A DNA stretch of 64,000 nt from Otis tarda (Eukaryota > Chordata > Aves > Otidiformes > Otididae), in contig CM048557.1 of NCBI GenBank assembly GCA_026413225.1, positions 18,454,871 through 18,518,870 on the forward strand. The letters are read 5' to 3'. The notes beneath the pieces are model-generated. The model had not been told where the DNA came from, did not search any database, and saw only the letters and a program-made list of their open reading frames with translations. Made by a program: the position numbers and the translations under genes. Of this stretch, positions 36,315-48,700 are shown one piece after another; within the stretch, counting starts at the first letter, position 1; every line of letters starts with the position of its first letter.

Positions 36315-39300
36315 ATTCTCCCTTGATCAGCTGTCATTGCTGTGCCTAAGCTGAATGTATTCAGCCAACCCTGGACGGACATCCTTTTAGGGAGATGCAG
36401 ATGTTTGTGGATACTGCTTCTCCTAACACAGTGCACAGTGCTCAGAATCTAATGCCCTTCAGTGTGTGATGTAAGGACTGTACTGGATGGATCAAGTTAA
36501 GTAACGCAAAGGAATCCGAATTCTTTTAGGAATTCTTTGCATGGGAGAATTGGGAAGCTTGATCTGATTTGGCAGCAGCATTTCACTCTGTCTGCCTGTC
36601 CTTACCTTTGTGTACTGTAGCTATTCAGCATGGCCTTTATTTTACTAAATTTTCTTCAAAATTGAGTTATGTTAGAGCTGGTTACAGTTGCTTTAATTCT
36701 GAATAAGCCCCGCTCTAGAGGTTTGAAATACAGTTTCATTAGTCTACGTTGAATTCACTTTTTGTTTAGTCTAGAGTAACTTTCTACAGTGTGCATTGGT
36801 TCTTGCTTACCCTCATTAAATACACGTGAGATTTTTGAACTCTTGTGATTTCTTCTCTTGAGTCTATCTGTTCGGGAGGGAAATGGGTGGTGGTAGGAGC
36901 TTCTGTTTCTGGGAGCAAAGCCTTATCATGTAGGTTTGTTCTTAGTCCTCCTTTCCCCAAATTGCTGGTTCTGTCTGACTAGTGTTTGAAATAGTGCTTT
37001 TAAGTTTAGGGCCAGGGCATTTGATTTTGTCCAGCTGCCATTTTTCTAGGTAACGTAGGTAGCAAAATAAATGCTTGAATGAAAGAACTTACTGAATATC
37101 AAACTAAGGCTGTTCTTAGGGTACGTGGTTGCGGCATCTCTTCATCCTTCTCTTATTTCACAGATGTTCCCAACACTGTGTTCTGCCAAAAATGAAAATA
37201 ATCTCTTCCCGTAGTATCTTTGTTTTCATTAAAGATCCTTGAGAATGCCTCTTCTCTACTGCTTTTTAAAAGAACTGTTTTGTTGCAGCTGGTATGGGAT
37301 AAGATTTACCATCTAAGTTGTAAAGGGAAAGCTACTAAGCAGTGGCAACCTTGTGTGTGTATGATGCACACTGTGTTTAACAGTCACTGCAGGATCACGT
37401 CCTTACTCTCCTTTCTGTATCTCCCAGGCCACCACTTAACATTTGGCTTTGTTCCTGGTAGTAGCTAAGATTGCTTTTTGAACTGAATTCCTGTGACTTA
37501 TGTCTCCAGAAGGTATTACCACAAATGTGACAGCAGCTTGTGGAATAAGTTGTCTTGCTCATGTGTGATGTCACTGTCATGTCTTCTTGTGCAGCGTTTG
37601 GTTTAGCTGACTTTTCCGAACTTTTTCTTCCAGTTAGAAATAGGAGCTTTGATAGTACACAGAGAGAAACGGAAGTCTGGCTGCACAGATGTTCAAGATG
37701 GGCTGATGGAGGCTATTTGGTTGTCTGAGTGGTATATTCTGTTGCACTATTCACTGGATAATGTATTTGGTTCTCTTAATTTGCTGTCCTCTCCTGTTAT
37801 TGGGCCAGCCCCAGCACTAGACCAATAAAGAGGCAAGTGCTAAACAAACTTAAGGAACTGGGATGGACAGGAGTTAGACAAGGTCTGCAGGCAGTTGAAA
37901 CAGATTTATGGTGGACTTAAAAGCAATGAAAAGCTATTAAAGGAGCACTAAAATGAAAGCAAGAAGTAAAAGCTAGGATGTTGTGTGCCTTGCATGTCTC
38001 AATAGTCTGTATGCAATAGTCTGATGAAGTGAAGCTTGGAATGGACAAAAAGAAAAGGAAGTGGAATAAACCAAGCTGGAGGAGTATCCAGGGATCCTGT
38101 TGTGGTAGGATGGCAGATACTCAAGTTATAACCTACATCTATGAGATCAAACATTGCTCCAGAACATCACTGTGTATCTCTGAGTACGCAGCAGGTTGCA
38201 CTGACCTCTCCCTTTCCTCTGCTCGATACAGTGTGAGAGAAAGTCTGGGGTGTTAAATATGACCATAGACAGTAATAAAGATAATGTGAATGTCACCTGG
38301 TTCTCTATATGCCCTACCTGTACTGTATTCCTGTCACGTCCTGCTCTGAAATCATGCCCTTAAGATGTCCTTGAAGACACTTATGGCATTATAAGCATAC
38401 AGACCACGTGGACATGCCTGATTTAACCAAGAACAATTTAGACCTCCACTTGGTATTATCTCCTGTAGTGCACCCCATCCTAATTGATTGGTGATAGTCT
38501 TTAGACCTGCAAGGACTGGAAAGACAAATTTCCCATGCAACAGGAGCACCTCTTGTTCTGCTTCCTAAAAGCAGAAGAAAGAGGAAAGAATGTGGCAATT
38601 ACAAGTTGGGGAAGAATGTAGTTGGGCTGATGTGCTGCTGTTATTGGGAGGGGTGGTTTGCAGGAAGACATTGGAGAAACTGCAGGAGGCATGGAGCACC
38701 ACTGGAATCCTAAAATGGACTGGGAGGGAGCAGGGCAGGAAGAAACACTAGCTCAACCCAGCTGTGTTGGAGGAGCAGAATTTTACGTGTAGACACAGCA
38801 AGATATTTGTGTATGGTCTTGCCTTATGAATACTGCTACTGTTCGATGATGTGATAAGGGATGAGATCTGCTTGAGTAAATGAGAAATGAGCAGTATCAA
38901 AGAGACATTTCATTCTATTTATATTTCATACACTAGGTTGCAGAGCAGATGAGACTCTGATCCCGTTTCTTTGTGTTCTCCGCGTATGAAATTTGTATTG
39001 GGTTATCACAACAAAGCTCTTTGGTATTAGGCTGCTGTGATGTTAGGTGCAAGTGATATTAATTGCTTACCTCTAGCATTAGGAGAATTGACTACATGTT
39101 TTAAGTAGCAGAGGACAGATGGAGAAAGAAGATCAAATGCGGAAGTAAAGTTTAATTTGTAAATGAGATTTTTTTGCATAGCTGCATGCAATAGTCAGAC
39201 GTGATCCACGTTAACTCTCTGAATAGAGTGTTTAGCTTGCCTAAAGCTTCACAGTTTTACTGACTGGAAAGGACTTAACCTGGTGTCAACCAACTAAGGA

Positions 39301-40674
39301 GTTAGCAGATATTCTTTACTCAGTAGCAATGTACCATTAACAGGACAATGCCTCATTAATATCTTAAGAAACAGGCCCATTCCTATTTCTCTGCATTCGG
39401 AGGAATAGAATAATGTGAAAATCTAAAATAGAATGTGAAAAAAATTTAAAAGGAAACCTCAACCATCCTATGTGTTCTGCAAAAATACGCAGATGAGGTG
39501 AGTTGTGCAGCTGTCATTCTAAGATCTCAGTGAACAAAGAATCAATATTTGCAATGGTTCTTATTTGCTCCAGCTACAGCGTGAAAGAAGATAAACTTTT
39601 CCATCATTGAATTTCCCTAGGGAAATCAGAGCAACTACCATTTCTTGAAATAAGTGTACAACCTGTTGTATATAATCCTGCATCTGAATGTAGATGCAAA
39701 TTGATGAGTGAAGCAGATGAACAATGCTTTCTTGCTTCAGTAAAATTCCTTTGACATTTCTGCTATTCTTGTTGCTCAAGACTGTGGAACAGAAGTCCCT
39801 CTGCTACAAGCTCAGCTGTAATTAGAAAATGGCAGCTTTGTTCTAATGGGTTGAGTCACTGTCTGAAACAGGTGACAGAGATAATAAGCTAGGAGTCTGA
39901 CTTGAGAAAGTTAGTTTATGGACTTCCATTTATTTTTTTTTAATAGATATTTGATCCTGTGTCACAGGACCATCTAGCTGTACTGCGTATCTCTGTAGGC
40001 CATCTTGAAACAAAATTAGGAATCTATTTTTACTCCTTTCTCCTTTGCAAATGTGTTATAATTCTAATGTGCATCAAAGCTATTAGCCATATCCATCATC
40101 TTCATGAATTTTAGCAAAATGTTTAGCTTGAGCACTCTTAACCCCATTGCCATGCACATGCTTTTCAGCTGAGGGCAGGTCCTTGCAGAAGATGAGGCTT
40201 GGTGTTCCACTCTAGCATGATCAGTTATGATGACTTGATCATGGTACTGACTGTACGAACATACGCACATGCCATTGCTCTATGCTAAAGAAATTTATTC
40301 CTGTTTAAGTACTTTTTTTCTCTTTCATGCTCAAATGTTGACCTAGCTGATCCTTAAGTGTCTGTGTAAACATTGTCTTTTAGGTTAATTGCTTAAGATC
40401 CTTGTATGAGGAGCTAAATTGCCTGAATTCTCCGCCTTTCATACGTGTTTAGCAGAGATCTGTATTTATATGATTGTGCTGGAAAAGGTCATTATTACAT
40501 GGATAGTCCAAGTTAGAAATCTTGGCTTTAGATGTTAAATCATGATGGATTATGTTATTTATTGTCTGTATTACAGTATCTCCTGCAGGCAGCCAATGAG
40601 ATCAGGATGCTTGTTCTGTAGAAAACTGGTAAGAGGAGATCCCTTACCAACAGAGCTTACCATCTAAATAGATA
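36296..40674. other. Intronic stretch, nothing recognised
   Basis: About 4.4 kb of ordinary intron between two CR1 copies in opposite orientation. No exon-like or repeat signal was recognised. Confidence 0.6.
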
Positions 40675-41120
40675 AGAAAAATGGAAGGGCTGGAACACCT
40701 TTCCTATGAAGACAGGCTGAAAGAGTTGGGGCTGTTCAGCCTGGAGAAGAGGAGGCTCCGGGGAGACCTTATAGCGGTCTTCCAGTACCTCAAGGGGGCC
40801 TACAAGGAAAGATGGGGAGAGGCTGTTCAGTAGGGCCTGTTGCAATAGGACCAGGGGTAATGGTTTTAAAATAGAGAGAGGTAGATTTAGATTAGATATT
40901 AGGAAAAATTTTTTTATGATGCGAGTTATAGAACACTGGAACAGGTTGCCCGGAAAGGTGGTGGAGGCCCCATCCCTGGAAACGTTCAAGGCCAGGCTGG
41001 ATGAGGCTCTGAGCAACCTGATCTAGTTGGGGATGTCCCTGCTCCTTGCAGGGGGTTTGGACTAGATGACCTTTGAAGGTCCCTTCCAACTCTAACCATT
41101 CTATGGTTCTATGATTCTAT
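40675..41120 (+). mobile_element. CR1 LINE, 3' end fragment
   Basis: A 5'-truncated CR1 begins in the RT C-terminal region (GGGCTGGAACACCTTTCCTA), continues through the terminal frame and the 3' untranslated region, and ends in three ATTCTATG-type octamers, one carrying a G for A change. A frameshift lies near 40805 (TACAAGGAAAGATGGGGAGA). It is on the same strand as TSPAN4 and inverted relative to the copies at 35342 and 25406. Confidence 0.95.
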
Positions 41121-42309
41121 ATTATTATCCTCATTAGACAGACGGGGAGCTGCAGAAAAGTGAAACTAAGTGCCTTGCGTAGGTTGCACTGGGAGATTGT
41201 GGGAGAGCTATGAAGCAATCCCAAATTGTCTAACTCTCAACTTGGTGCCCTTGTCATCGTTCTCTGATTACAGCAGAACATGTCTGTCTGTCCTGTGTGC
41301 CACAATGACCTTTGAGAAGTTTTTAGTCCGTGTTTCCATAATAGTAATGACAATTTTTATTTATTTCATCGTATGTATTATCTCCAAATGATAAAATACC
41401 CCAAAGGAAAGTTAGTTCTCGATTTATATTATGTTGAAAGTGCCTAATTGGCACAATGAGCTCGTTTCCAGGAGCTCCACTGCAGGCTGTCCCAGCTGAG
41501 CCGATCAGCCTGTTTGAAACATTGCCTTCAGTTAAATGGGACATTCAGAGAAGCTGCCAGAAAGGGCATGTGAACATGGTCTAATGCAAATTTTATGCAA
41601 ATAGGAACTTACTTTTGGTCCAGGAAATCTACATTATGTTTGCGGAAGACATGAAACAACCCTTCAAGAGAGTCAAAGGCCAATGAGACCTTTATTTGTG
41701 CTAAGGAATAATAATCTGTGATCTGTTATATGGGCCTCTACCCACCCACTGCTGTGATGTCAGAATGATGCCTGGCTAATACTTGATGACGCTTCATTGA
41801 TTTTGAGTCAGTTTTTGAAGAAGATGGAAAATTACTAGAAACGCCACAAAATGCCAGTTAAAATCCTATGACACAGACTGGGAATGTCAGGTCTCTCAAT
41901 TCTCACTTGCTAATGCAGTAAGAGTGAATGATTCTAGCTGAAAGCAGTAATGAGATGAAAATGAAACACTGTTGATGTGGTAAAACTACATATGTTGTAT
42001 ATCTTCCTAGGAATAATTGCTGCATATTTCTTTGAGCCTTATTGATCAGCAGGAGTTTTTGCACGTTCATAAAAGATATAGTCCAAACAGAAACAGAGCT
42101 GTACTATATATCCAGCAGGCATAAAGCATGCACAACTTTGTCACAATCACAATGAATTAACTATTAAGGCTTTTAGAGAATAATAGCTGATGAAGCAAAT
42201 TTAGATACATGCCGTTTTCATAATGGAGTTTCTGTTTTTAAGTTTGCTCATATACATTACTGCCTTTTTACGGTTTATGAACAAACTTACCATTTTTAGG
42301 CTGAAAAAA
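41121..42309. other. Intronic stretch, nothing recognised
   Basis: AT-rich intron with no repeat or coding signal that I can support. Confidence 0.6.
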
Positions 42310-42500
42310 AAAAAGATAAGAGGCTACAGAGATTTACTTCCAAGGAAATATTAAAAGAGCTAAATATGCACAACGTGGCAGAGAGAGGGCTCAGGTGGGA
42401 CATAAGCCTACAAATATTCAAGGACCCTAAATACTGTAGTCAAAAAGAAGGCATGCGTAGTGCTACAAAGGGAGCAATGGCGTGGAACTAACAAAAGGAG
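42310..42500 (+). mobile_element. Possible very old CR1/L3-type LINE remnant
   Basis: The order AGCTAAATATG, GAGAGAGGGCTCAGGTGGGA and ACAAATATTCAAGG resembles the Leu-Glu-Lys-Arg-Arg-Leu-Arg-Gly segment and following text of CR1-like RT C-termini, with heavy divergence. Edges and family are uncertain, and it could be chance. Confidence 0.35.
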
Positions 42501-44097
42501 AATTCAAATCAAGTGTCAGCAGAAGCTTTGATACTGAGATGTAGAATCAAAATACACTGTGATGGAAATTGATGGAAGCAAGCTGCCCTTTCCCTTTTGT
42601 TGTGAAGTTCATGTGGTAGATCACTACACTGGGATTTTATTGACTGTAATTCCAGTTTTTGTTACCGTCTGGGCTCTGTCCTGTCATTTCTCATTCGTTG
42701 CTCTGTCTCTTTCCATACAAGTCTTCCAGGCTGCAGAAGAAGTCATTTCTGAGATACAAGTACAATTCCCATTGTACATTTTGTTCTGTTCTCTCCTTGC
42801 TCAGCTCCTTGGAAAAGAAAATCAAAGAAAATTTTAAAAAACTAAGCAAGTCTTTCATAATGTTCCTACTTCCTATTAATATATCAGATCAAAATGCCTC
42901 TGGAGAATTGTGTTAAATCAAACTTCTTGTGAGAACTAGTGATACATTAAACACTTTTGCTTTCAAAAGAGGAAGAAAGTTTCTTTTTTTTTGTTGTTGT
43001 TTTTTTTGAGTGCTGATAAAATCTGTACCATATCAGTTGGTATTCTGTGGAAGGCATGTACCAGGATGTAATAAAAAAACTGTTCTGGGAAAACTTTTAA
43101 AATGCTTGGTGATGACCTTTGTCTTGCTGTGCTTAGAAAGCTGGAGCCAGCACTGGGAAGCATTGGTACCTGAAAGCAGGTGCAGGCCCCCTATAAAGAG
43201 CAGGTCATTCTCCAGTACCTGGAGCTCAGTTTTCCAGTACCTCAGTGGAAATTCTTGCATTGATTTTCACTCTTCATAGGTGGCTTGATTTTTTCCAAAG
43301 TGTGGAATATGCATTAAATTTGGCAATAGTTGGTATCATTCAGGAGCTCTGACAGTGTTACCCCTTTGCATGCTTGACTTTATGCATCTAAGTTTGTTGA
43401 TGCATCTGGTTAGGCATGGGGATGCTGCACCGCTGCAGGGGAGATACAGGATTTTGACAATGACAACCATAGTAATGAGGCATCTCCACTCAGTCTAGCA
43501 GATATTATTTCAATATAAATACTTTAATTTATGATAAGAGAACAGGAAAATTACAAATCATATTAAATTCAAAGAAAGTTCTTAATTTTCAGGCAGCTTG
43601 GTAAGGTGTGGCTGCTACAAAATCTGTTAAGTTCTTTTGACTTTAATGGAGCTCTGTGAATTTGTAGGTAAAGGTTTTACTTAGTTTATTCGAAAAAGAG
43701 AGATACTGTTTACACCTTCAGGATTAAAGATAAGATGCTGTTCCTGCAGGGGAGAAGGTTATATGCAGAATGTGATGTATTTTTTCCTAGTATTTCTGCT
43801 CGTATCAAATTATAATCTAAAAATCAATTTTAAAACATTATTTTGGGGCTGAAAGTTTAGGTCTAAAGCACAGTGACACAATCTGATAATCTTCCTTTTA
43901 ATTCAAAAATAAATTACCTTCCCATTTTGATCAGAACAAGCGAGATCTTTCAAATTTTTGGAGAGCCTGCACTTTGTCTTAAATAAATATGCCTTTGTCT
44001 TAAATCAGAATTAAAAGATAAGTGTAATAATTGGGTAGTTGTGGGCCATACCAAGCCCCACATTCACTTACATTTCTTGACACTGAGAAAGAGAGAA
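42501..44097. other. Intronic stretch, nothing recognised
   Basis: Intron with T-rich patches near 42983-43007 and no other recognisable content. Confidence 0.55.
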
Positions 44098-44607
44098 TAA
44101 GATGAGGCTGCATCTGGAGTGCTTAGCCCAATTTGGGGCTCCCAGTAGATGAGACACATACATACCAGAGGGGAAGGAGTCCAGTGGAGGGCCACCATGA
44201 TGAGTATGAGGCAGATGATGTGTAAGGACAGATTGCAAGACCTGAGTTGGTTCTCTCTTAAGAAATTAAAGCAAGGAGAAGATTTTATTCCTATCTTTAG
44301 GTACCAAAAACAACTTTTGGAAGCATTCACAGGGATCGGGCAGGAGGTAGCAGACACAAATTACAACAAGGGAAATTCCTGTTGGAGATATGGAATATTT
44401 TTGTTATCATGAAGACAGTCAAATATTGAGAAAAGGTGTCCAGTGAGGCTGTGGATGGCTGTCCGTCTTCATCCCTGGAGATGCTTAGAAGCTGACTGGG
44501 CACAGCTCTGCACAGCTTCGTCTAGATGACTGTGCTTTTAGCAAGGGGTTGGGTCCCTCCGGGATCCCCAGAGGTCATTGCCAACGTGTATGTTTCTGTG
44601 ATTCTAA
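44098..44607 (+). mobile_element. Old divergent CR1 LINE 3' fragment
   Basis: The element reads in CR1 order with many changes: GAGGCTGCATCTGGAGTGCT, TTGGGGCTCCCAGTA, CCAGTGGAGGGCCACCATGA, a degraded middle, CTGGAGATGCTTAGAAGCTG, then AGAGGTCATTGCCAACGTGT and a terminal TTTCTGTGATTCTAAG. It is much older than the copy 600 bp downstream and belongs to a different subfamily. Frames are destroyed. Confidence 0.82.
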
Positions 44608-45238
44608 GAAACTCTGTCTTCTAGCAGCTAGAGCTGGAGTATTCTTGAAGATGGAAGTTATATATGTACGCATTCGGACTAGGCAGACAAATTAAAATCC
44701 CTCCCAGGCTATGAAGTTAGAGTTCTCTTGGAAGACCAACAATTTTAGCCCAACCAATTCCATATAATTTCTTCTCCCTGAGGTACTTATGAATTAGGAA
44801 TTGAAATGTAATACTGAAATTAAAGCTGATATGTGAGGACATGGCAATCCAGCCTAACTAAAAGGCAAAATGCCTGACTGTATCAAACTTGCAGTTGATG
44901 TTACAGAGGAAAGATTGCCTGTAAATGTTGTATTTTTTTCTCTTAATCCTGGGAGCTTCTGCAGACCAAGAGTGGTTAGCTTGCTGGAGCACTTCAGGAG
45001 CAACCCTCCTGCTCATGTGTTTTACTTCATATTGTCTCTGTCAGAAAAGAAGCTAACTGTCCCACTTGCAGAGAGATTAACAGTGTAGACACTCCATGAT
45101 GGAATACAGCACAGGCTGACTCTTGAAGTTATTTGTCCAGTTTCTAAGGTAGAATATGCTAACTTGTAGACTGTTTGGTCTAAACAAATTATTTGCTAAG
45201 CCATAAACTTTAAAACTACTTTGAAACAGCATTGCGAG
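44608..45238. other. Intronic stretch between two CR1 copies
   Basis: About 630 bp with no recognisable feature. Confidence 0.55.
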
Positions 45239-45797
45239 CTGGTTGAGGGAAGTGATTCTCTCCCTCTGCTCTGCTCTCATGAGAGCACTGCATCCAGCTC
45301 TGGAGCCCCCAACATAAGAAGGACATAGACCAGCTGGAGTGAGTCCAGAGGAGGGCCACAAAAATGATCAGAGGGCTGGAGCATCTCTCCTGAAAGGACA
45401 GGTTGAGAGAGTTGGGGCTGCTCAGCCTGGAGAAGAGAAGGCTCCAGGGAGACCTTATAGTGGCCTTCCAGTACCTAAAGGGGGCCTAAAGGAAAGACAG
45501 GGAGAAACTCTTTAGTAGGGCCTGTTGTGACAGGACAAGGGGTAATGGTTTTAAAATAGAAGGAGGTAGATTTAGACTAGGCATAAGGAAAAAAAAATTA
45601 CAATGAGAATGGTGAGACACTGGAAGAGATTGCCCAGAGAGGTGGTGGATGCCCCATCCCTGGAAATGTTCAAGGCCAGGCTGGATGGGGCTCTGAGCAA
45701 CCTGATCTGGTTGGAGATGTCCCTGCTCCTTGCAGGGGGGTTGGACCAGATGACCTTTGAAGGTCCCTTCCAACTCTAACTATTCTGTGATTCTATG
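45239..45797 (+). mobile_element. CR1 LINE, 3' end fragment
   Basis: A 5'-truncated CR1 runs from the RT C-terminal region (GGTTGAGGGAAGTGATTCTC, then CCAGCTCTGGAGCCCCCAAC) to the 3' end with two ATTCTATG-type octamers, one altered to ATTCTGTG. A short deletion near 45283 removes the part usually between the ATGAGA and ACTGCATCC words. A stop and frameshifts interrupt the frame. It is in the same orientation as the 40675 and 44098 copies. Confidence 0.95.
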
Positions 45798-48700
45798 TGT
45801 CACTATGCCAAAGAGACTGCTGGCTTTTGGGTCTTCCGACTACTTTCTTGCTGTTTGTTGAAGAGGTTTTGATTAATACTTTGCAAGAAACTTCTGTGTC
45901 CTGTCATTAGCTAAGTTGATAATAGGTTCGGGCACACTAAGATCTTACCCTTTCCTTCTGAGACAGATTCCCATCAAATTAAAAGCATTACTTCACGGAT
46001 CAGTCTAAATACAGCGTTCTCGATTTTTGCCATCAGTTATATCATGTTTAGTCTCATACCAAAATGTTAGGAGACTAACAAGATGATCACAGGTTGGTTT
46101 TCATTGTGCTTTTTCACTTTTTTTCTTTGGGAGACTCTGAGAAGATCAGCTACTCGTGCCATGAAGAGACGGGCAATTTGAGAAACTTGATAGAACTACT
46201 GAGAAGATTTGGAAGGAGAGGCAGTGGGGAAGCAAAGTCCCAGTCCTGTGTGTTAGTGTGTGATGCTCAGTCATCATGCAGAGAGACAAGTGTCTGTAAC
46301 GTCTGGGAAACCAGAGAATCTTGTTTGTTTGGGAAGAAAATAAAATTAACTTGTTGCTCTGTGCCTTTGAGAGCTATGACGGAGATGTGCTTTAAGTGGT
46401 GTACATAGGGAACAGTTCTTGATTCTTCCACTGCTATTAAGAGACTGGTTGCAGGGAACTGGACCTAGTGGGTCAAAAGTCTAGTACAGCTCCAATGGGG
46501 CAAGTTGAGACCTCTTCTTCTCTAATAGATTTTTCTCTCTTTAACATCAGGAGGGTGATGCATAGCTATGAGTTAGGCTTGGTAGCAATTGCATGGGCTT
46601 TGTAGAATATGAAGGTAAGTACTGAGAAACTGGCCTTAGTTTTCTTAGGGGTTGGAAATCAGCAGTGGTGGCTAGACAGAAAGGTGTCATCTTGCCTCCC
46701 TCCTCATCAAAACTTCAATGGGGTTATTTCAGGTGTAATTTATGAAAAGCTGTGCAGTAGGTACCTTTCCAGTGAACCTCTATCAGGTTGCATCCCACTA
46801 TTTGACAACTAGTGTGGTAAAGTATCTTTCTGTACAAGATCAGATTAATCTTTTTTTTTTTTTTAATGGAGTTTTACATGAATGCTTTGCTCTGGGATTG
46901 TTGTTTTTCCATGCATAAATCTTTATTGTACCAACAGTGTGCAGCCCCAGTGAACCAAAGCAAAACTCGTTTTTATTCTTCTCTGTATTTATCACCACAG
47001 TGAGAGAACGCATTTGAAAAGGAGCTGTGAGAGTTTTCAGCAGGTGTGGTAGGGATTTATGTGCTGTGAGCCTTCAGTGCGCTTATGTTTCTCCCTTTTA
47101 AATTTGAATGGGATGTGCTAAGCTGGTTCTGTCCCCAGATGGAGCATCATTCCCTCTGGGATTATACCGAGGATGGAACGGAAAGTGAACTTGTATTGGA
47201 AGGTGCTATAGGAATAGAGGAACAGGTTGTGCATGCGTCCATGCATGCACTTTGGTGAATCAGAAGATGTGCTAAAGTGTGCAGGTGATGCTTTTCAGCC
47301 AACTCAATCTGAAGCCTTGATTTTTACTTTCTGGCATGTTGGTTTGGATTCAGGTAGGTTTCTTTAGAGGGGGATGATAAATATGCTGACATGTAAGTGC
47401 TTGTGGCTTTTACCAGGTAGTGAATTTGAAGACTCCACCTTGAGGTTGACCTCATCTGATTTACCTTTGCAGTAAAAGATGTGTGTCTCTACTGCCTGCA
47501 CACAGTGGAGTTGCTAATACGTGGTTGCTATTTACGATATAACAGTGTACTTTTTGTCAATGAATGCAAATAGTAACAAATATAAAACTAGACATTCTAT
47601 TTAAAATTTAAAAAAATGTTTTTCTATGGAAAAAAAAGCATAATCCTACTTATCTAGGTTTTTACTTTCTGAACAATGTACATTAATTTTGGTTCACTGT
47701 ATGACTTCCAAAATCTGTAATGCGTGAAACCAAATTCCCACCAATAATAGCTTGGAGAAACCTCTGAGCCTATGTAGGGAAAGACTTAGACCTGGTATGT
47801 AACTATCACTGAGAAGACTTTGATTCTGAGATTTCCTAAATTTTGAGTGCTCAGCTTCTCAATTTTAGCATTTTTACGATGGCTATGTCGTACCTATTTC
47901 TCTAGTATGAACTGAAGAAGGCAGGAGCACCATCATAGTCTCGCCAGAAGATCCACCCCACAGCCTTCTGCTGCTGGACACAGCAGCACAGCTGGCAATA
48001 GCAGCTGCCTGCTCCATTCCTAAGATGGAGGGCCATTTAGTAGAGTTGTATGATTTGATGTTGTAGGGGAAAACACTCTCAAGTTGGGAAATTTCACTTA
48101 CTTTACTACCAGTTAAGAAAAACTTTTAATTACTGTTTCTGGTATTGAGAAATAATGACAGTTACACACTTGAGAAAACACCTCAACTTCCCTCCAGTCC
48201 ACTCCTCACATGTTATACTCAGTCATAGGGGTCAGTGCAGGCTTTCCTTTTCCTGCCACTCTTCGTTTCTGCCTCTTTTTTTTTTCCCATGGCTTCAGCA
48301 TACACCCTCCACAGGCCACCACCCTCTCAAAGGCATAGCTCCTTCTGGGTATCCATGTGGGCAGGCATCCCCTGCCACGGCACAAGGCTTGCCTTTCTAT
48401 CTGGTGTCTCCTGCCCCAATCAGCTACTGCCAGCAGGTCCAGTTTCTCTAAAACTGGTAACCAGATCATATCCTAAACCAAACTATTCCCCATCTGCTGT
48501 TAAAAATGTTCTTCCTCAGGTTCCCCTTTCTCCTCCAAAGCCATTCCCTGGCTTCATCTGTACTGTCTCCATGTTGGTGGGTGCAGAGAAGGGAGGAAAG
48601 GCTTTCTTGAGAGCACAGGAGAAACACGTCCCTGAATTTTACTCCAATTCCTGGCTGTACCCGCTGTTCCAGGTCATGTCCCATGAAGTGGAACTGGAGA

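Noticed and set aside
35232..36326. A 364-codon open frame on the + strand
   Set aside because: It is the antisense shadow of the young CR1. The minus strand carries the real RT sequence with its conserved motifs, and the plus-strand translation has no domain.
40657..41089. Minus-strand frames of up to 119 codons
   Set aside because: They are antisense to the plus-strand CR1 3' end at 40675-41120.
45486..45773. Minus-strand frame of 95 codons
   Set aside because: It is antisense to the CR1 copy at 45239-45797.
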